DNA of 64,000 nucleotides from Saccopteryx bilineata (Eukaryota; Chordata; Mammalia; Chiroptera; Emballonuridae): positions 22,102,875-22,166,874 of the forward strand of contig NC_089495.1 in the NCBI RefSeq assembly GCF_036850765.1, given 5' to 3'. The notes beneath the pieces were generated by a model that was given only the letters and a program-made list of their open reading frames with translations, did no database searches and had not been told where the DNA came from. Shown here in pieces: positions 11,000 through 22,607 of the stretch; position 1 is the stretch's first letter; each line of letters starts with the position of its first letter. Made by a program: the position numbers and the translations under genes.

Positions 11000-11460
11000 T
11001 TGCAACATATATGACCACCCCTCACCTGGCCTCCACACCTCTATTGGCAGGAGTTAAAAACTGCCCTACAATCCTTTAGGCTCATGGCAAAGCCCCCTCT
11101 TCCACCAACTCTAGCCCCACTACCCTCACCCACATAGCTCACCACCCACCATTAACCTCTTTGAGATCATTGACACTGATCTTTATCTTGACCTTTATTC
11201 TTGTTTTTCTATCACCTCACAAAGCCCAGATTTCCCTTCTTGTCTGGACGCTCACTCACATTTGGCCCATACCTTCCCTTTCTGACCCTACATCTTCTAT
11301 CCTTAATTCGTAACACTGTTCCACTGTGCTGTCACTCAAGCAAATCTCTTATATGCTTGACTTCTTCTCTGAGCATTCCCATCAATCTCTCACTGTAATT
11401 ATAACACAACCTGGCTATCCCTGAATACAGTGCTTCCTAACAGGCTTGCCCAGGGGAATT
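11000..11460. other. No gene seen
   Basis: C/T-rich sequence (cctcacctggcctccac...) of no recognised family. Confidence 0.45.
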
Positions 11461-11469
11461 ATTGACTGC

Positions 11470-11930
11470 TTCTTATATAACCTTTCAGAAATGTTTAATG
11501 GAAACACACACACTATACCATTTTGTTCATTGCTTGAATGTTGGCAACAATGAACATCTTTTCATAGCACCAAATGAAAATCTATTGCTTTCATTTTAAT
11601 GGCTGCAGAGTATTCCCTTTTATAAATGTATCAATTTTTTACATTCATAAAAATTTAAATCGCATATTTTCTATTAAAACAAAACTGTGAATAAACATCC
11701 TGTTACACATATATGTTGGCACACTTACATAAAATATGTTTGTTGTAGATTTTGATGGATAGTGTCAACACAGAATGCCAATTCACACTTCTACCAATAG
11801 TATGTAAAAATGTCTGTTTTCTTGCATCCTCACCAACACTGAGTTTTAACAAGATGTAAAATTTTTGTCAATCTGATAAATGAAATTTATAGTCTCATTG
11901 CTTTGAGTTGTCTTTCTTCAATTACAAACA
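11470..11930 (-). mobile_element. L1-type LINE fragment (degenerate)
   Basis: Reads like antisense L1: 'attgcttgaatgttggcaacaatgaacatcttttca', 'ggctgcagagtattcc', 'ctaccaatagtatgtaaaaatg', 'cttgcatcctcaccaacactg'. These resemble other antisense L1 pieces at 17905 and 26780. Confidence 0.6.
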
Positions 11931-12270
11931 ATGCTGAACACACTTTTTATATTTCTTTTGTCTATGAACTTTCAATTCATACTTTTTGTCCATTTATAAT
12001 ATTCTTTCCCTGTTAACTTGGAGGCAGTCTTGTGTATAATAAGAAATTTGGTCCACTGTCATATTCATTTGTTGATTATTCAAAAAATATTTGTTGAGTG
12101 GCTATTATGTTGCAAACATCAGAGATGGTACAATGAATAAATAGATAAAATCTTGCTCCCATGTAACTTGTATTTAGCAGGAAGAGACAAAAATAAACAA
12201 GGTAAATAACAATTATAAGTAGGCTAAGTGAGGAGAGAACGGTCTTTACTGATTATGTCTAGGTCTTTTC

Positions 12271-12609
12271 TTTTCCTTTTTTTTTTTTTTTTTTTTACAG
12301 AAACAGAGAGAGTCAGAGAGAGGGATAGACAGGAACAGAGAGAGATGAGAAGCATCAATCATTAGTTTTTCGTTGTGCATTGCGACACCTTAGTTGTTCG
12401 TTGACTGCTTTCTCATACGTGCCTTGACTGCGGGCCTTCAGCAGACCGAGTAACCCCTTGCTCAAGCCAGCGACCTTGGGCTCAAGCTGGTGAGCTTTTG
12501 CTCAAGCCAGATGAGCTCGCACTCAAGCTGGTGAGCTCGGGGTCTCGAACCTGGGTCCTCGGCATCCCAGTCCGACGCTCTATTCACTGCGCCACCGCCT
12601 GGTCAGGCA
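12271..12609 (-). mobile_element. SINE-C copy
   Basis: Minus-strand SINE of the 'ctgaccaggcggtggcgcagtg' type, with repeated 'ctcaagc(c/t)(a/g)g' phrases in its body and an A tail (T-run at 12275-12296). Duplication TCTAGGTCTTTTC at 12258-12270 and 12610-12622. Confidence 0.92.
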
Positions 12610-12952
12610 TCTAGGTCTTTTCTGATTATGTCTATTCTCTCAGCAAGATAGGAAGCGACATCATTTATTGAAGGCAAGGGTCAGGGAGAAGATGCTCGTG
12701 GTCTGAGGACAGAGGGGAAGGTACACGATTGATGTGGCTGAGATGGGGGAGCAAATGGACTACAGACATGTAGAATGATGGCCTGAGATACCAAGGACTC
12801 ACTTCACATCATTAGTTTTGAGTTTAATGTGAGACCTGTCAGTATGTTTGAGTGGTTTATGTTGTCGCAGCAAAATTCAACTGCACAGCTACATATGGGG
12901 AGTTAGAAAAACAAAGGAGTTAATTAAAGCTGGGACTTTCCCCAGATGTATT

Positions 12953-13262
12953 AGTTTACTATGGCTGCTATAACAAAATATCACAGACAGGTGGCTTAAA
13001 CAACAGAACTTTATTTTCTCACAGTTTTGTGGGCTGGACGTCCAAAAGATCAAGGTACTAGCAAGGTTGGTTTCATCTGAAACCTCTCCGCTTGGCTTGC
13101 GTATGGCCACCTTCCTCACTGTGTCTCCACACGTCTTTTCCTCTGTGCTCACCTGTCTATGGTGTTTCTTCTTTTTCTTATAAAGGCAGCAGTCTTATTG
13201 GTCTATTCATTTGACCTCATGTAAATTTAAGTACCTCTTAATAGACCCTATCTCCAAATATA
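12953..13262 (-). repeat. MaLR-type LTR fragment
   Basis: Recognisable phrases of an ancient mammalian LTR in reverse orientation: 'ttagtttactatggctgctataacaaa', 'ggcttaaacaacagaactttattttctcacagtttt', 'accctatctccaaatatagtc'. The opposite strand resembles the LTR at 37674-38124. Family name from memory. Confidence 0.6.
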
Positions 13263-13528
13263 GTCCAAATTTTTTTTTTTCAAAAGAGAGAACCACGTAA
13301 AAAGGCAATGATCAGGTTCCTTTTTCCTGTATAATTTCAATACAGTGTGTCTGTAAAGTCATGGCGCACTTTTGACTGGTCACAGGAAAGCAACAAAAGG
13401 CAATAGAAATGTGAAATCTGCACCAAATAAAAGGAAAACCCTGCCAGTTTCTGTAGGATGATGTGGCAGCATGTGCACATGCTCAGATGATGACATAACA
13501 CCGTGTATACAGCAGAGCAGCCCACGGC

Positions 13529-14172
13529 AATGCCAGTCGAGATGTGGACGGCACAGAGGAAAGTTCAGTGTGTTCTGTGGCTCGCTAAATTTGAATCCAT
13601 GACCAAAGTGCAACGTGAATATCGGCACGTTTTTTTTGGGGGGGTTTTTTTTTTTGTATTTTTCTGAAGCTGGAAACGGGGAGGCAATCAGACAGACTCC
13701 CGCTTGCGCCCAACTGGGATCCACCCAGCACGCCCACCAGGGGGCGATGCTCTGCCCATCCGGGGTGTCACTCTGTCGTGACCAGAGCCACTCTAGCGCC
13801 TGGGGCGGAGGCCACAGAGCCATCCCCAGCACCTGGGCCATCTTTGCTCCAATGGAGCCTCGCTGCGGGAGGGGAAGAGAGAGACAGAGAGGAAGGAGAG
13901 GGGGAAGGGGGTGGAGAAGCAGATGGGCGCTTCTCCTGTGTGCCCTGGCCGGGAATCGAACCCTGGACTTCTGCACGCCAGGCCGACGCTCTACCACTGA
14001 GCCAACCGGCCAGGGCCTCGGCACATTTATAACAAAGTGCCACCACATAGGAGTCACATTACTCGGTGGGATAAGCAGTTGAAGGAAACCGGCAGTTTGG
14101 TGGAGAAACCCCGTTCTGGTAGGCCATCAGTCAGTGACGAGTCTGTAGAGACAGTATATGGGATAGCTACCT
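13529..14172 (+). pseudogene. Transposase N-terminal (helix-turn-helix) remnant
   Basis: Reading from MPVEMWTAQRKVQCVL at 13529, interrupted by the SINE-A, then continuing IYNKVPPHRSHITRWD and TGSLVEKPRSGRPSVS, and stopping at about 14173. The 'K..GSL..KPRSGRP' pattern is typical of the DNA-binding region of Tc/mariner-like transposases. No DDE catalytic domain follows, so only the binding region was present even before the SINE entered. Confidence 0.7.
13629..14017 (-). mobile_element. SINE-A copy inside the mariner-like element
   Basis: Full-length minus-strand SINE-A with tRNA head at 13945-14017. The target duplication TCGGCAC (13622-13628, 14018-14024) lies within the transposase remnant. 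CTCF-like core CCACCAGGGGGCGATGC at 13734-13750; ATG-initiated frame from 13841 on the minus strand. Confidence 0.93.
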
Positions 14173-14339
14173 AAAGAGCTCTAAGAAATCTGTGCGTGAG
14201 CCCACATCGAACTGCACTGAATAGGTATGAAACTGGGAGAGTTTTCCTTTTATTTGGTGCAGATTTCACATTTCTATTGTCTTATTGCTTTCCTATGACT
14301 GGTCAAAAGTGCACCATGACTTTACGGACACACTGTATT

Positions 14340-15990
14340 TTGTGTATGTGAATATATATATTTACACACACATATCACGTTTTATGCGGTATATGGAGTT
14401 AAAGCAATTTCATGTCAGTTAATGGTTCCAGGTTTTTGTTTGTTTAAAAGCTGTTTTCAGGAGGCAAAAACAACCTGTCAGGATAGTTGATTGTTCCTCA
14501 CCTCGTACATACACATACATAAATTCAACCAAGAAAAAAATACCATTTGGACCATTTGTTTGACATTTTGAAGACAAAGCAACCAATCAGTAAACCACTT
14601 CTAAGTTCTATGTCTGTGTTTCTTTAAGACAAGGAGTACTATATTTCAGAATTTAGATAAGTAAGTCTATTTAAACTTCTAAATACCTACTAATTGTCCA
14701 GCGCTGGGTTAAGTCCTATAAGTAAACAAACTAAGTCTCTCTTTCAAAATGCTCACAGTTTTTGAAAAGGTGAGAAAAATAGTACAAACACAAAGAAAAA
14801 TGTCAGAAAAGGCTTACTGGAAGAATGAAGACTTGAGAGGCCACAAGCAGAAATCAAGCCCCATAACCAACGAATTGATGCATTTCTTCCCAGAGTCGGC
14901 CTTTGAAATCGCGATTTTAATAGTTTGTATACTCCTGTAAATTATGACAAATCAGAAATGCTTCTATTAAAATGAACCCCTGGGGCAAAACTCTTTACCA
15001 AGCCAATTTGAATTCCAATTGACAGCAGCATATACAAAGGGAAGAAAATAGCTGATAACATTTCCAACACTGCTGTATAAAGATAATTAACTTTTATTTA
15101 CTCAGATGTAAGAAGATACTGCACACTGGAAAACAGTGACAATTTGGAAATGTTGCTAAAGAGGCAAGCCTTGGAGAAGAGTCTCTGCTTTCAATCTACT
15201 CTTCCAGAATTATTATGCCCATTACCAAGCCCATGTTGAAATCAGAAAATTACTGAAATGCAAATTGAACAAAGCAATTTATCTGTGACAAAATATCTCA
15301 GAGTTAATAGAACTCCACTGATGAGATCTAGACAAGACCAGAAAATAGCAGTACCTAATTTACAACAGTATTATTTAGCAACACAAATTTAACCACAAGC
15401 AATGCATAGCATGAAAGTCATAAACAACAGAGTAGAATGGAGGGAAAATGAGATGTTACACGGAATGTGCTTTATTGAAAGAGAAGGGATATCACAAGAC
15501 CCTCCCAGTGGTGCTTGATACACAGTCAAAATTTCAAATTGGTGAAAGTAATTAAGCTAACAAATTAAAAATCACATTTCCCTGTTTTTCTCCACTTCAA
15601 ATTTACAAGTAAGTAATTCAACCATATTTTGTGATTTAAAGTCTCTTAGAAGATTTCTATGGAAAAAAAATATTTCTCCATCAACATGCCACAGTTCCTG
15701 AAATTGTCATCATTAAAAATTTAAGAATTTAACACTTTTGATTTCCAAGATTTTCCTATTAAATCTCAGAGGGGGGGGGAATGACTTCCTTAATTAATAG
15801 ACCAGTAGGAATGATGCATCCAAAACTGTTGAAATCAGGAGACAAAAGAGATCTCATTCACGCAACTCTTCCTTTTTCTCCAAGTTTGTAGATCAGTAAA
15901 TTGAGACCCAGAGATGTTATCCAAAGTCACAAATCTAACCGTTAGCTGAACTGGAACTAAACTCAATGTTTTTAGTTCCCAGTGGAGTGC
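14340..15990. other. No gene seen
   Basis: Long repeat-poor, AT-rich block. A MIR-like patch (gatcagtaaattgagacccagagatgtta) lies near 15890-15960. Nothing coding recognised. Confidence 0.5.
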
Positions 15991-16003
15991 CCTTTCCCTA
16001 TAC

Positions 16004-16348
16004 CAGTGGTAGTCGACCTGGTCCCTACCGCCCACTAGTGGGCGTTCCAGCTTTCATGGTGGGCGGTAGCAGAGCAACCAAAGTATAAATAAAAAGATAG
16101 ATTTAACTATAGTAAGTTGTTTTATAAAGATTTATTCTGCCAAACTTAGCGAAAATCCAACATAAAGTAAGTAATTATTATTATATGCTTTAACTTGCTA
16201 TAACTCTGCTTTATAACTTTTATAAAGTAAAGTTACTTCCCTACTTTATAAATCACCATTACTGTGGAACTGGTGGGCGGTTAGAAAATTTTACTACTAA
16301 CAGAGATACAAAAGTGGGCGGTAGGTATAAAAAGATTGAGTACCCCTG
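16004..16348. mobile_element. hAT-type MITE (345 bp)
   Basis: Short terminal inverted repeats CAGTGGTAGTC / GAGTACCCCTG with a perfect 8-bp duplication CCCTATAC (15996-16003, 16349-16356), the hAT hallmark. The interior has a repeated 'gtgggcggt(t/a)' motif near both ends and an AT-rich middle with 'ttataaag' repeats. No transposase is encoded. Confidence 0.92.
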
Positions 16349-16359
16349 CCCTATACTTT

Positions 16360-17900
16360 GCCTTGGTTTTTTCCCAAGGCTCTACAAGAATGGACATGGG
16401 AGAGATTCCTGGAGCAAGAAACAAGAATTGTGTGAGTCACCAGAAAGAAAAAGGAAAAACACAAGTAACCTTATTGACTTCACAGTTTTGCCTAGATGGG
16501 CTGTGTTAAAAACAATTGAGTTTGCTTGTTTGTTTGTTTGTTTTCTGTCAGCTTCTGAGCTGATCAAAGTAGGCTGGAATTAAAGCTTGGCCTGGGAAGA
16601 GTTGTTCAGACATCATGTGCAATTTTTAATCATGTTATTGATTGTACTTTAGTTGACAGTCCATACAGGCTAAAATCCAAAAATTAACACTATTTATTGT
16701 TTTTCTGGCCAAAATTACTATTACTTAATCTGATCATCTCAACACTTTCAAGACTAGGTTATTTCACAAGATCTATACATACTTACTCACTTGTAGTGGT
16801 GAAGTGTTGGTTTACTTAGTAGCCACGCTATATATAATTATATAAATGGTTGGGAAACTAGCAAAGCAGAGACAGCCAAAAAAAAAAAAATGGAAAGAAT
16901 TTGAGAGTTGATATATATATTTTTAAATCAAAGTGGTCTTCATTGAAGAAAATCAGACATTGTTAGATAGATTTACACATTCATATGGCTGAGATGCTCT
17001 ATAATATATTTTGAGCCAGTGCCACTAAAGTTTTTAAACAAGAACTTTTGGTCAAGATGGTATGGTGTCTTCATGCTTTGCTGCATACCTGTCCTTCACC
17101 CTCAATCCCTGAGCAAAACCAACAGCAATGGTAGATAATCAAATGGCAGAATCAGTGAAAAAATAAAAAACAAGCTAAGTATCTCCGTGGACCGGAAGCA
17201 GAACAGGACCTCAGAATGGTGAACAAGACAGAGGCTGGAGCTCAGCTGGGATGTAGGTCAGGAGCCAGCAGTGGTACCTGTAGAGTCACCACTTTTAAAT
17301 GACCAGGATAAACAGTGCTTCCCCCTAGATGACCCTGGAGACATGGATGAAGAGCCTAAGGTTGGGGGTGGGCTGGGGGCCGTTCTCTGTTTTTGAAAGG
17401 ATGTGGAACACAAATGTTGCTTACCTCCCGCTGGAGCCATGGCTTTATGAAAACTTAGGGCCCTGAGAGAGGGGAGAGCAAACCAGTCTTCAACTGGGGA
17501 CTGGCTTAAGTTTATCTCTTGACTTAGTGAATCAATTTGCAATATCTCCCCAAGGTCACTACATTGCCAGTAGTCCTCAGATTCCATTACAATAAGATCT
17601 GGTTAGTTAGACAATAGTGAACACTTTCTTAGTCCAATCAACCAAAGTTCACCAGGGACAAAATTGTAGTCCAACAAAGTCCAGTTTGTTAGCTCATTGC
17701 TATGAGGCAGATAGCACCTCAGAGAAACTGTGGGTCTCTCTCAAACAAAGGGAAAAATAGAGTTACCATGGGATTCAGGGAAAAGTAGAGTTCAGGTGAA
17801 ATTTAAATAATGAGGGTTTTTATTTGTTTGTTTGTTTGTTTGGTTTTGGCTATCTTAAACAGTCTGAAGTGTCAGCTCTGTGACCTGACATTCATTTCAT
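16360..17900. other. No gene seen
   Basis: Unassigned sequence. A minus-strand frame at 17258-17587 (109 codons) is proline/serine-rich but matches no family I know. (TTTG)n runs occur at 16525 and 17823. Confidence 0.5.
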
Positions 17901-17904
17901 TGTG

Positions 17905-18530
17905 CTACCACCACCATCATTCATCCACAGAACTGTTTATATTTTGCACAACTAAAACTCTGTACCCCTTAAACAGGGACTGTTCATTTTCTCTTTCCCT
18001 AACCCCTGGCAACTCCTACTTTCAGTCTATGGATTTGACCACGTATCTTATAAGCAGAATCATACTCTATCTCTGCTTTTGTGATCGCCTTGTTTCATTT
18101 AGCATAATGTCCTCAAGGATCATCTACACTGTAGTGTGTTTCAGACTTTTCTTCCTTTTTAAGGCTGAATGATATTCTATTTTATGTATATATCATGTTT
18201 GGGTTTTCCATTCATCTGTCGATGGACACATGGGTTGTTTCGACATTTTGGCCATTGGAGTAATGTTTCTATAAACATTGATGTACAAACAGTCTGTTTG
18301 AGTGGCTGCTTTCAGTGGTTTCGGACATGTGTTCAGAAGTGAAAGTGCTGGGCCATGTGGCAATTCTGTGGTTAGCTTTATGAAGAACCACCCAACTGTG
18401 CCATTTTACATTCCTACCAGTAGTGTATGAGGGCTACAGTTTCTCCACATCCTCATCAACATGTGTTATCTTGCACGTCTTTTATTATAGCCATCCTAGT
18501 AGGTCTGAAGTGGTATCTCACTGTGAAATG
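17905..18530 (-). mobile_element. L1 LINE fragment
   Basis: Classic antisense L1 phrases: 'aggctgaatgatattctattttatgtatat', 'tccattcatctgtcgatggacacatgggttgttt', 'agtgctgggccatgtggcaattctg', 'cctagtaggtctgaagtggtatctcactg'. The + strand frame at 17810-18172 is a by-product. Confidence 0.85.
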
Positions 18531-18539
18531 AAGCACCGT

Positions 18540-19690
18540 TTTGACAGGCTGAACACTGAGCAGGGCTGTGTAGCAGCTGGCTCTATTTGTTATTTGTTAT
18601 TCCAGAAAGATACATAGCAGAGCAGATATTTCGCTTTCTTAATCGGAGCTAATTTTTACTTTCTCGGCATCAAGGATACAAATAGAGAAAAAGGAGGAAA
18701 GTCATAAATTGAACTATCACTAGTTTTTCCTGGATTTTTCATTTCATCCTTTACCAAATGCAGTTAACAACGTGACACATTCAATAATTGGGTTATTAGG
18801 CTATGCAAGGAGGTAGTATGTAAGAAAGGCTTAAAATTCCAACATGCCTTTCAAAGGCATGGCTTTACTATCACGACTTCTTACTCTTCTCCTGCAACAG
18901 TCTGAGATCAGAGACATTGCTTCCCCTGAAAGTAAGACCATCCATTCTTCCTTACATGTTAACTGAGATACACAGAACACTTTCCTAATAACCCTCTGCT
19001 GTAAAATCAGGGCAGAGCAGAGTCTGGACAGAACCCACCTCCAGCGTCCTCCGCCCTAAATCCTCTTCTGCTCTTCCACAGGCTTATTTGATCCATTTAG
19101 GTGTTATTTTCGTGGATAAATATATGGTTGGTAATCTCTTAATATTTCGGCCTTTCTCCTTTAAGTGGAAGGAATGAATAGGAAGCCTGTGAGCCTGAAA
19201 TGCCAACTGTGCAATTTGCATCCATCACTGCATAATTAGCAATTAGCTGAGCACAACAAAGGGAGTTACTGCTATGAATACCTCTCTGCACGATCCAGAC
19301 AGGGAGATCATGTTTATTTCTGCCTTTCAACGTGCAAATAGGGAACCATCCAAGTTTTTAGCAAGAATAAAATACAACACTCAAATGATGATGGGAGGCT
19401 AAATGCCACACAGGCAGGGTTCCTTTGGGGACCTCATTTTTATTGAGACCCAGGTTCCTGAGCCCAGGTTGTTGACTCCTCAAGAAAGATTTTAAGGTTT
19501 TTTTGTTTGTTTGTTTGTTTATGAAGATGGAACATGATTCTGGGTAATGACTTCGGACCCTGGGTCACAGTGAGCAGCTGATGAGGAGCATTTCAAGCTG
19601 ACAAAGAACATCTAAGATGGGGACTGACTGGCCCTTCACAGTTTCTTCAGTGCTGAAAGCCAAGTGGAGCAGTTCCTCCCTGGCGTTAAA
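18540..19690. other. Repeat-poor block, no gene seen
   Basis: About 1.1 kb with no repeat recognised before a (TTTG)n run at 19500-19520. It contains a homeodomain-like site cluster (19233-19247), described in the findings. Confidence 0.5.
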
Positions 19691-19699
19691 GGTAACTAG

Positions 19700-19971
19700 A
19701 CCAGCCCGACCAGGTGGTGGAGCAGTGGATAGAGCGTCAGCCTGGAACACTGAGGACCCAGATTTGAAATCCGGATGTCACTGGCTTGAATGCGGGCTCA
19801 CCAGCTTGAGCTGGGGTCATAGACATGACCCTATGGTCGCTGGCGTAAAGCCCAAGGTCGCTGGCTTGAGCAAGGGGTCACTGGCTCAGCTAGAGCCCTC
19901 TGATCAAGGCACATATAAGAAAGCAATCAATGAACAACTAAGGTGCTACGACTATGAGTTGATGCTTCTCA

Positions 19972-20032
<61 letters not shown>

Positions 20033-20040
20033 TAAAAAAA
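19700..20040 (+). mobile_element. SINE-C copy with (CT)n(CA)n tail
   Basis: Opens 'gcccgaccaggtggtggagcag', contains the 'gctggcttgag' repeats, and ends in a CT run (about 19973-20010) followed by CA and A runs. Duplication AAGGTAA-CTAG on both sides (about 19689 and 20041) with one extra A at the right. Confidence 0.9.
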
Positions 20041-20704
20041 GAAGGTAAACTAGTTCAGTGTGACCAATGTCTCCTTTGGCTTTGCCATTAAAGTAATAAG
20101 CACTCTGCCCCCTAATTTTTCTGCCACTGCAGAAACTATAAATGGCATTCTGTGAGGCCACAAATGGCTAAGGAACGCTGTGCACAAGGAAATTCTCTCG
20201 TGTAAATGCATGGGTTCCCACCCTGAAATTACTGGCCTCTCTCTGACAAAATGATGTGGGAGCCTGGTATTGCCTGCTAGGTTGTGTAGAATATGACTAA
20301 TTTACAGGGAAAAAAATAGCTTTTTCTACAGTATGATTCCTTGAAACGGAGGTTGCCAATTTTTGGTGAAACTGGTAGACTGAAGTAGTTGTCATTTTCT
20401 TTTTTATTTTTTAACAATGGTCATCTCCAAAAGAGGCAAGGTCCAAGAAAAAAGTAGGTTCCCACAGAGTAATAAGCTGAAAGTACATTTTCATATTCTT
20501 TTCCCATGGCTCAGGACCTAAAATCTCCCCTCTGTCCCATGTACACAAAGATGCACTGTTCAGAGTTCACCTGGGTTCTCATGCTCTCTCTAGGCAGGTT
20601 TTCACAAAATACCCAGGAGAGGTAAGCACATCCTTCTCTGCACCCACCTGCCTTGCTCTAGCTTCTAAAGTAGCTTAGCTCACTTCCCTCTAATGAGTTA
20701 AGTC

Positions 20705-21115
20705 TCTCCACTAAATGATAACACCCTGGAGGCCAGGAACTATTCCATTCAACTTTGCATCCTCAGTGTAGCCACAATGCCTGGTTCTTAACAATAATAT
20801 TGTTTCTTTTCTTTCTTTATTTTTTTGTGACAGAGACAGTGAGAAAGACAGAGAGGGGGACAGATAGGGACAGATAGACAGGAAAGGAGAAACATCAACT
20901 CTTCATTGCAGCACGTTAGTTGTTCATTGATTGTGTTCTCATATGTACCTTAACTGAGGGTGGGGGGGGGGGGCTAGAGCAGACCTAGTGACCCCTTGCT
21001 CAAGCCAGTGACCTTGAGCTCAAGTCAGTGACCATGGGGTCACGTCTATGATCCCACACTCAAGCCAGCAACCCTGCTCTCAATACTGGTTCTTAATAAA
21101 TGTTTATAGTTAAAT
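20705..21115 (+). repeat. L2 fragment split by a SINE
   Basis: 'accctggaggccaggaactattccattc...cctcagtgtagccacaatgcctggttctta' followed, after the SINE at 20795-21083, by 'ttcttaataaatgttt', the usual L2 3' end. Confidence 0.7.
20795..21083 (-). mobile_element. SINE-C copy, 5'-truncated
   Basis: Minus-strand SINE-C ending within its body (no tRNA head). The flanking L2 phrase tggttcttaa(c/t)aa is duplicated on both sides, so truncation accompanied insertion. Contains a G-run at 20961-20973. Confidence 0.85.
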
Positions 21116-21457
21116 GCATCTTCTAAATGATAATTTACCTGATCTTTTTAAAGAGCAATTTAAATGTAGTTTTAAGATGCTGGTTACTAAAACAGCAACA
21201 ATTGATTGGTAGATTTGCTTCATAAATCTATATTTTATGTCTCCTCTGGGCCAGACAACCGGGGTTCAGAGGGCTGAGACACTGCTTCTGTCTGAGGAGC
21301 TCACAGCCCAGTGGGAGGCAGACCTGAGGACACTTCAGTAAAGACTAAAATAGAGAAATAAATTGAGGAGTATTATGGAAGCATGATTAGTGTGCTGACT
21401 GCCAAGGACCATATGAGAAAACCACAGTGGTGATGTCTTCTAAAAGTGGTCTTGAGT

Positions 21458-22083
21458 CTGAGCAGGCAGTGGCGCAGTGAATAGAGCATTGGCCTGGGAC
21501 ACTGAGGACCCAGGTTCGAAACCCCAAGGTCGCTGGCTTGAGTACAGGGTCGCCAGCTTGAGCAAGGGATCACTAGCTTGGCTGGAGCCTCCCAGTCAAG
21601 GCACATATGAGAAACAATCAATGGGCCCTGGCCAGTTGGCTCAGCAGTGGAGCATCAGCCTGGCGTGCAGGAGTCCCGGGTTCGATTCCCGGCCAGGGCA
21701 CACAGGAGAGGTGCCCATCTGCTTCTCCACCCCTCCCCCTCTCCTTCTTCTCTGTGTCTCTCTTCCCCTCCCGCAGCGAGGCTCCATTGGAGCAAAGATG
21801 GCCCGGGCGCTGTGGATGGCTCTGTGGCCTCTGCCTCAGGCACTAGAATGGCTCTGGACGCAACAGAGCAACGCCCCAGAGGGGCAAAGCATCGCCCCCT
21901 GGTGGGCATGCCGAGTGGAACCCAGTCGGGCGCATGCGGGAGTCTGTCTGACTGCCTCCCCGTTTCCAGCTTCGGAAAAATGAAAAAAAAAAAAAAGAGA
22001 AACAATCAATGAACAACTAAGGAGCCACAACCAAAAATTGATGCTCCTCATCTCTCTTCCTTCCTCTCTCTCTCTCTAAAAAC
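21458..22083 (+). mobile_element. SINE-C copy interrupted by a SINE-A
   Basis: Head 'ctgagcaggcagtggcgcag' at 21458, body to 21623, and remainder 'aacaactaaggagccacaacc...ctctctctct' from 22012. Its own duplication is imperfect (aaaagtggtcttga left, aaaagtagccttga right). Confidence 0.88.
21624..21996 (+). mobile_element. SINE-A copy nested in SINE-C
   Basis: Full-length copy with a 15-bp perfect duplication GAGAAACAATCAATG (21609-21623, 21997-22011). CTCF-like core (complement) GCATCGCCCCCTGGTGG at 21889-21905. ATG-initiated frame from 21798. Confidence 0.95.
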
Positions 22084-22329
22084 AAAAAAGTAGCCTTGAA
22101 AAATGGTAAAATGTGGCAGTTATGGAAAGATAAAAGGCATGCCAGGGGAAAAAAAAACTTCTGAAACTAGAAGGTCTAAGTCTGAAAAGGTTGAGAAGAA
22201 CACATGTTAGAGCTGTGCTCCTGCCCTCCTCATTTGCGTGTGCCCCACCCCCCACCTTCAGCGCATTTGGTGGACTTTCCGGAGGAATAGCTTCCCTTGG
22301 GGGAGCTATAGGAACTCTGGCAGGTCAGG

Positions 22330-22576
22330 GCACTGGGGGAGATGACGGGGTCAAAATGTACAAACTTCCAGTAATAAAATAAATGTCATGGGTCAGTAAT
22401 GTACAGCATGGCATCTAGAGTTAATAACACCGTATTGCTCATTTTTAAATTGCTGAGAGTAAATCTTAACAATTCTCATCACAAGAAAAAAAAATCTAGT
22501 AACTATTTTGCTCACAAAAATTAGGGGCTATTCTATTGCTTCATATTCATTTTGAAATATCCCCTAGTTTTTGTGA

Positions 22577-22607
<31 letters not shown>

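Larger units (their letters stand above)
13343..14335 (+). mobile_element. Tc1/mariner-like DNA transposon, non-autonomous, split by a SINE-A
   Basis: Ends are CAGTGTGTCTGTAAAGTCAT and its inverse, forming terminal inverted repeats of about 107-109 bp (13343-13451 and 14229-14335, roughly 90% identical). Flanking TA dinucleotides (13341-13342, 14336-14337) fit Tc1/mariner target choice. After removing the inserted SINE (13629-14017), about 600 bp remain, holding only an N-terminal transposase-like segment, so the element cannot move by itself. Confidence 0.9.

Noticed and set aside
13380..14057. A 225-codon minus-strand frame
   Set aside because: It runs through the SINE-A and the mariner-like element's left end; it is a composite of two repeats, not a gene.
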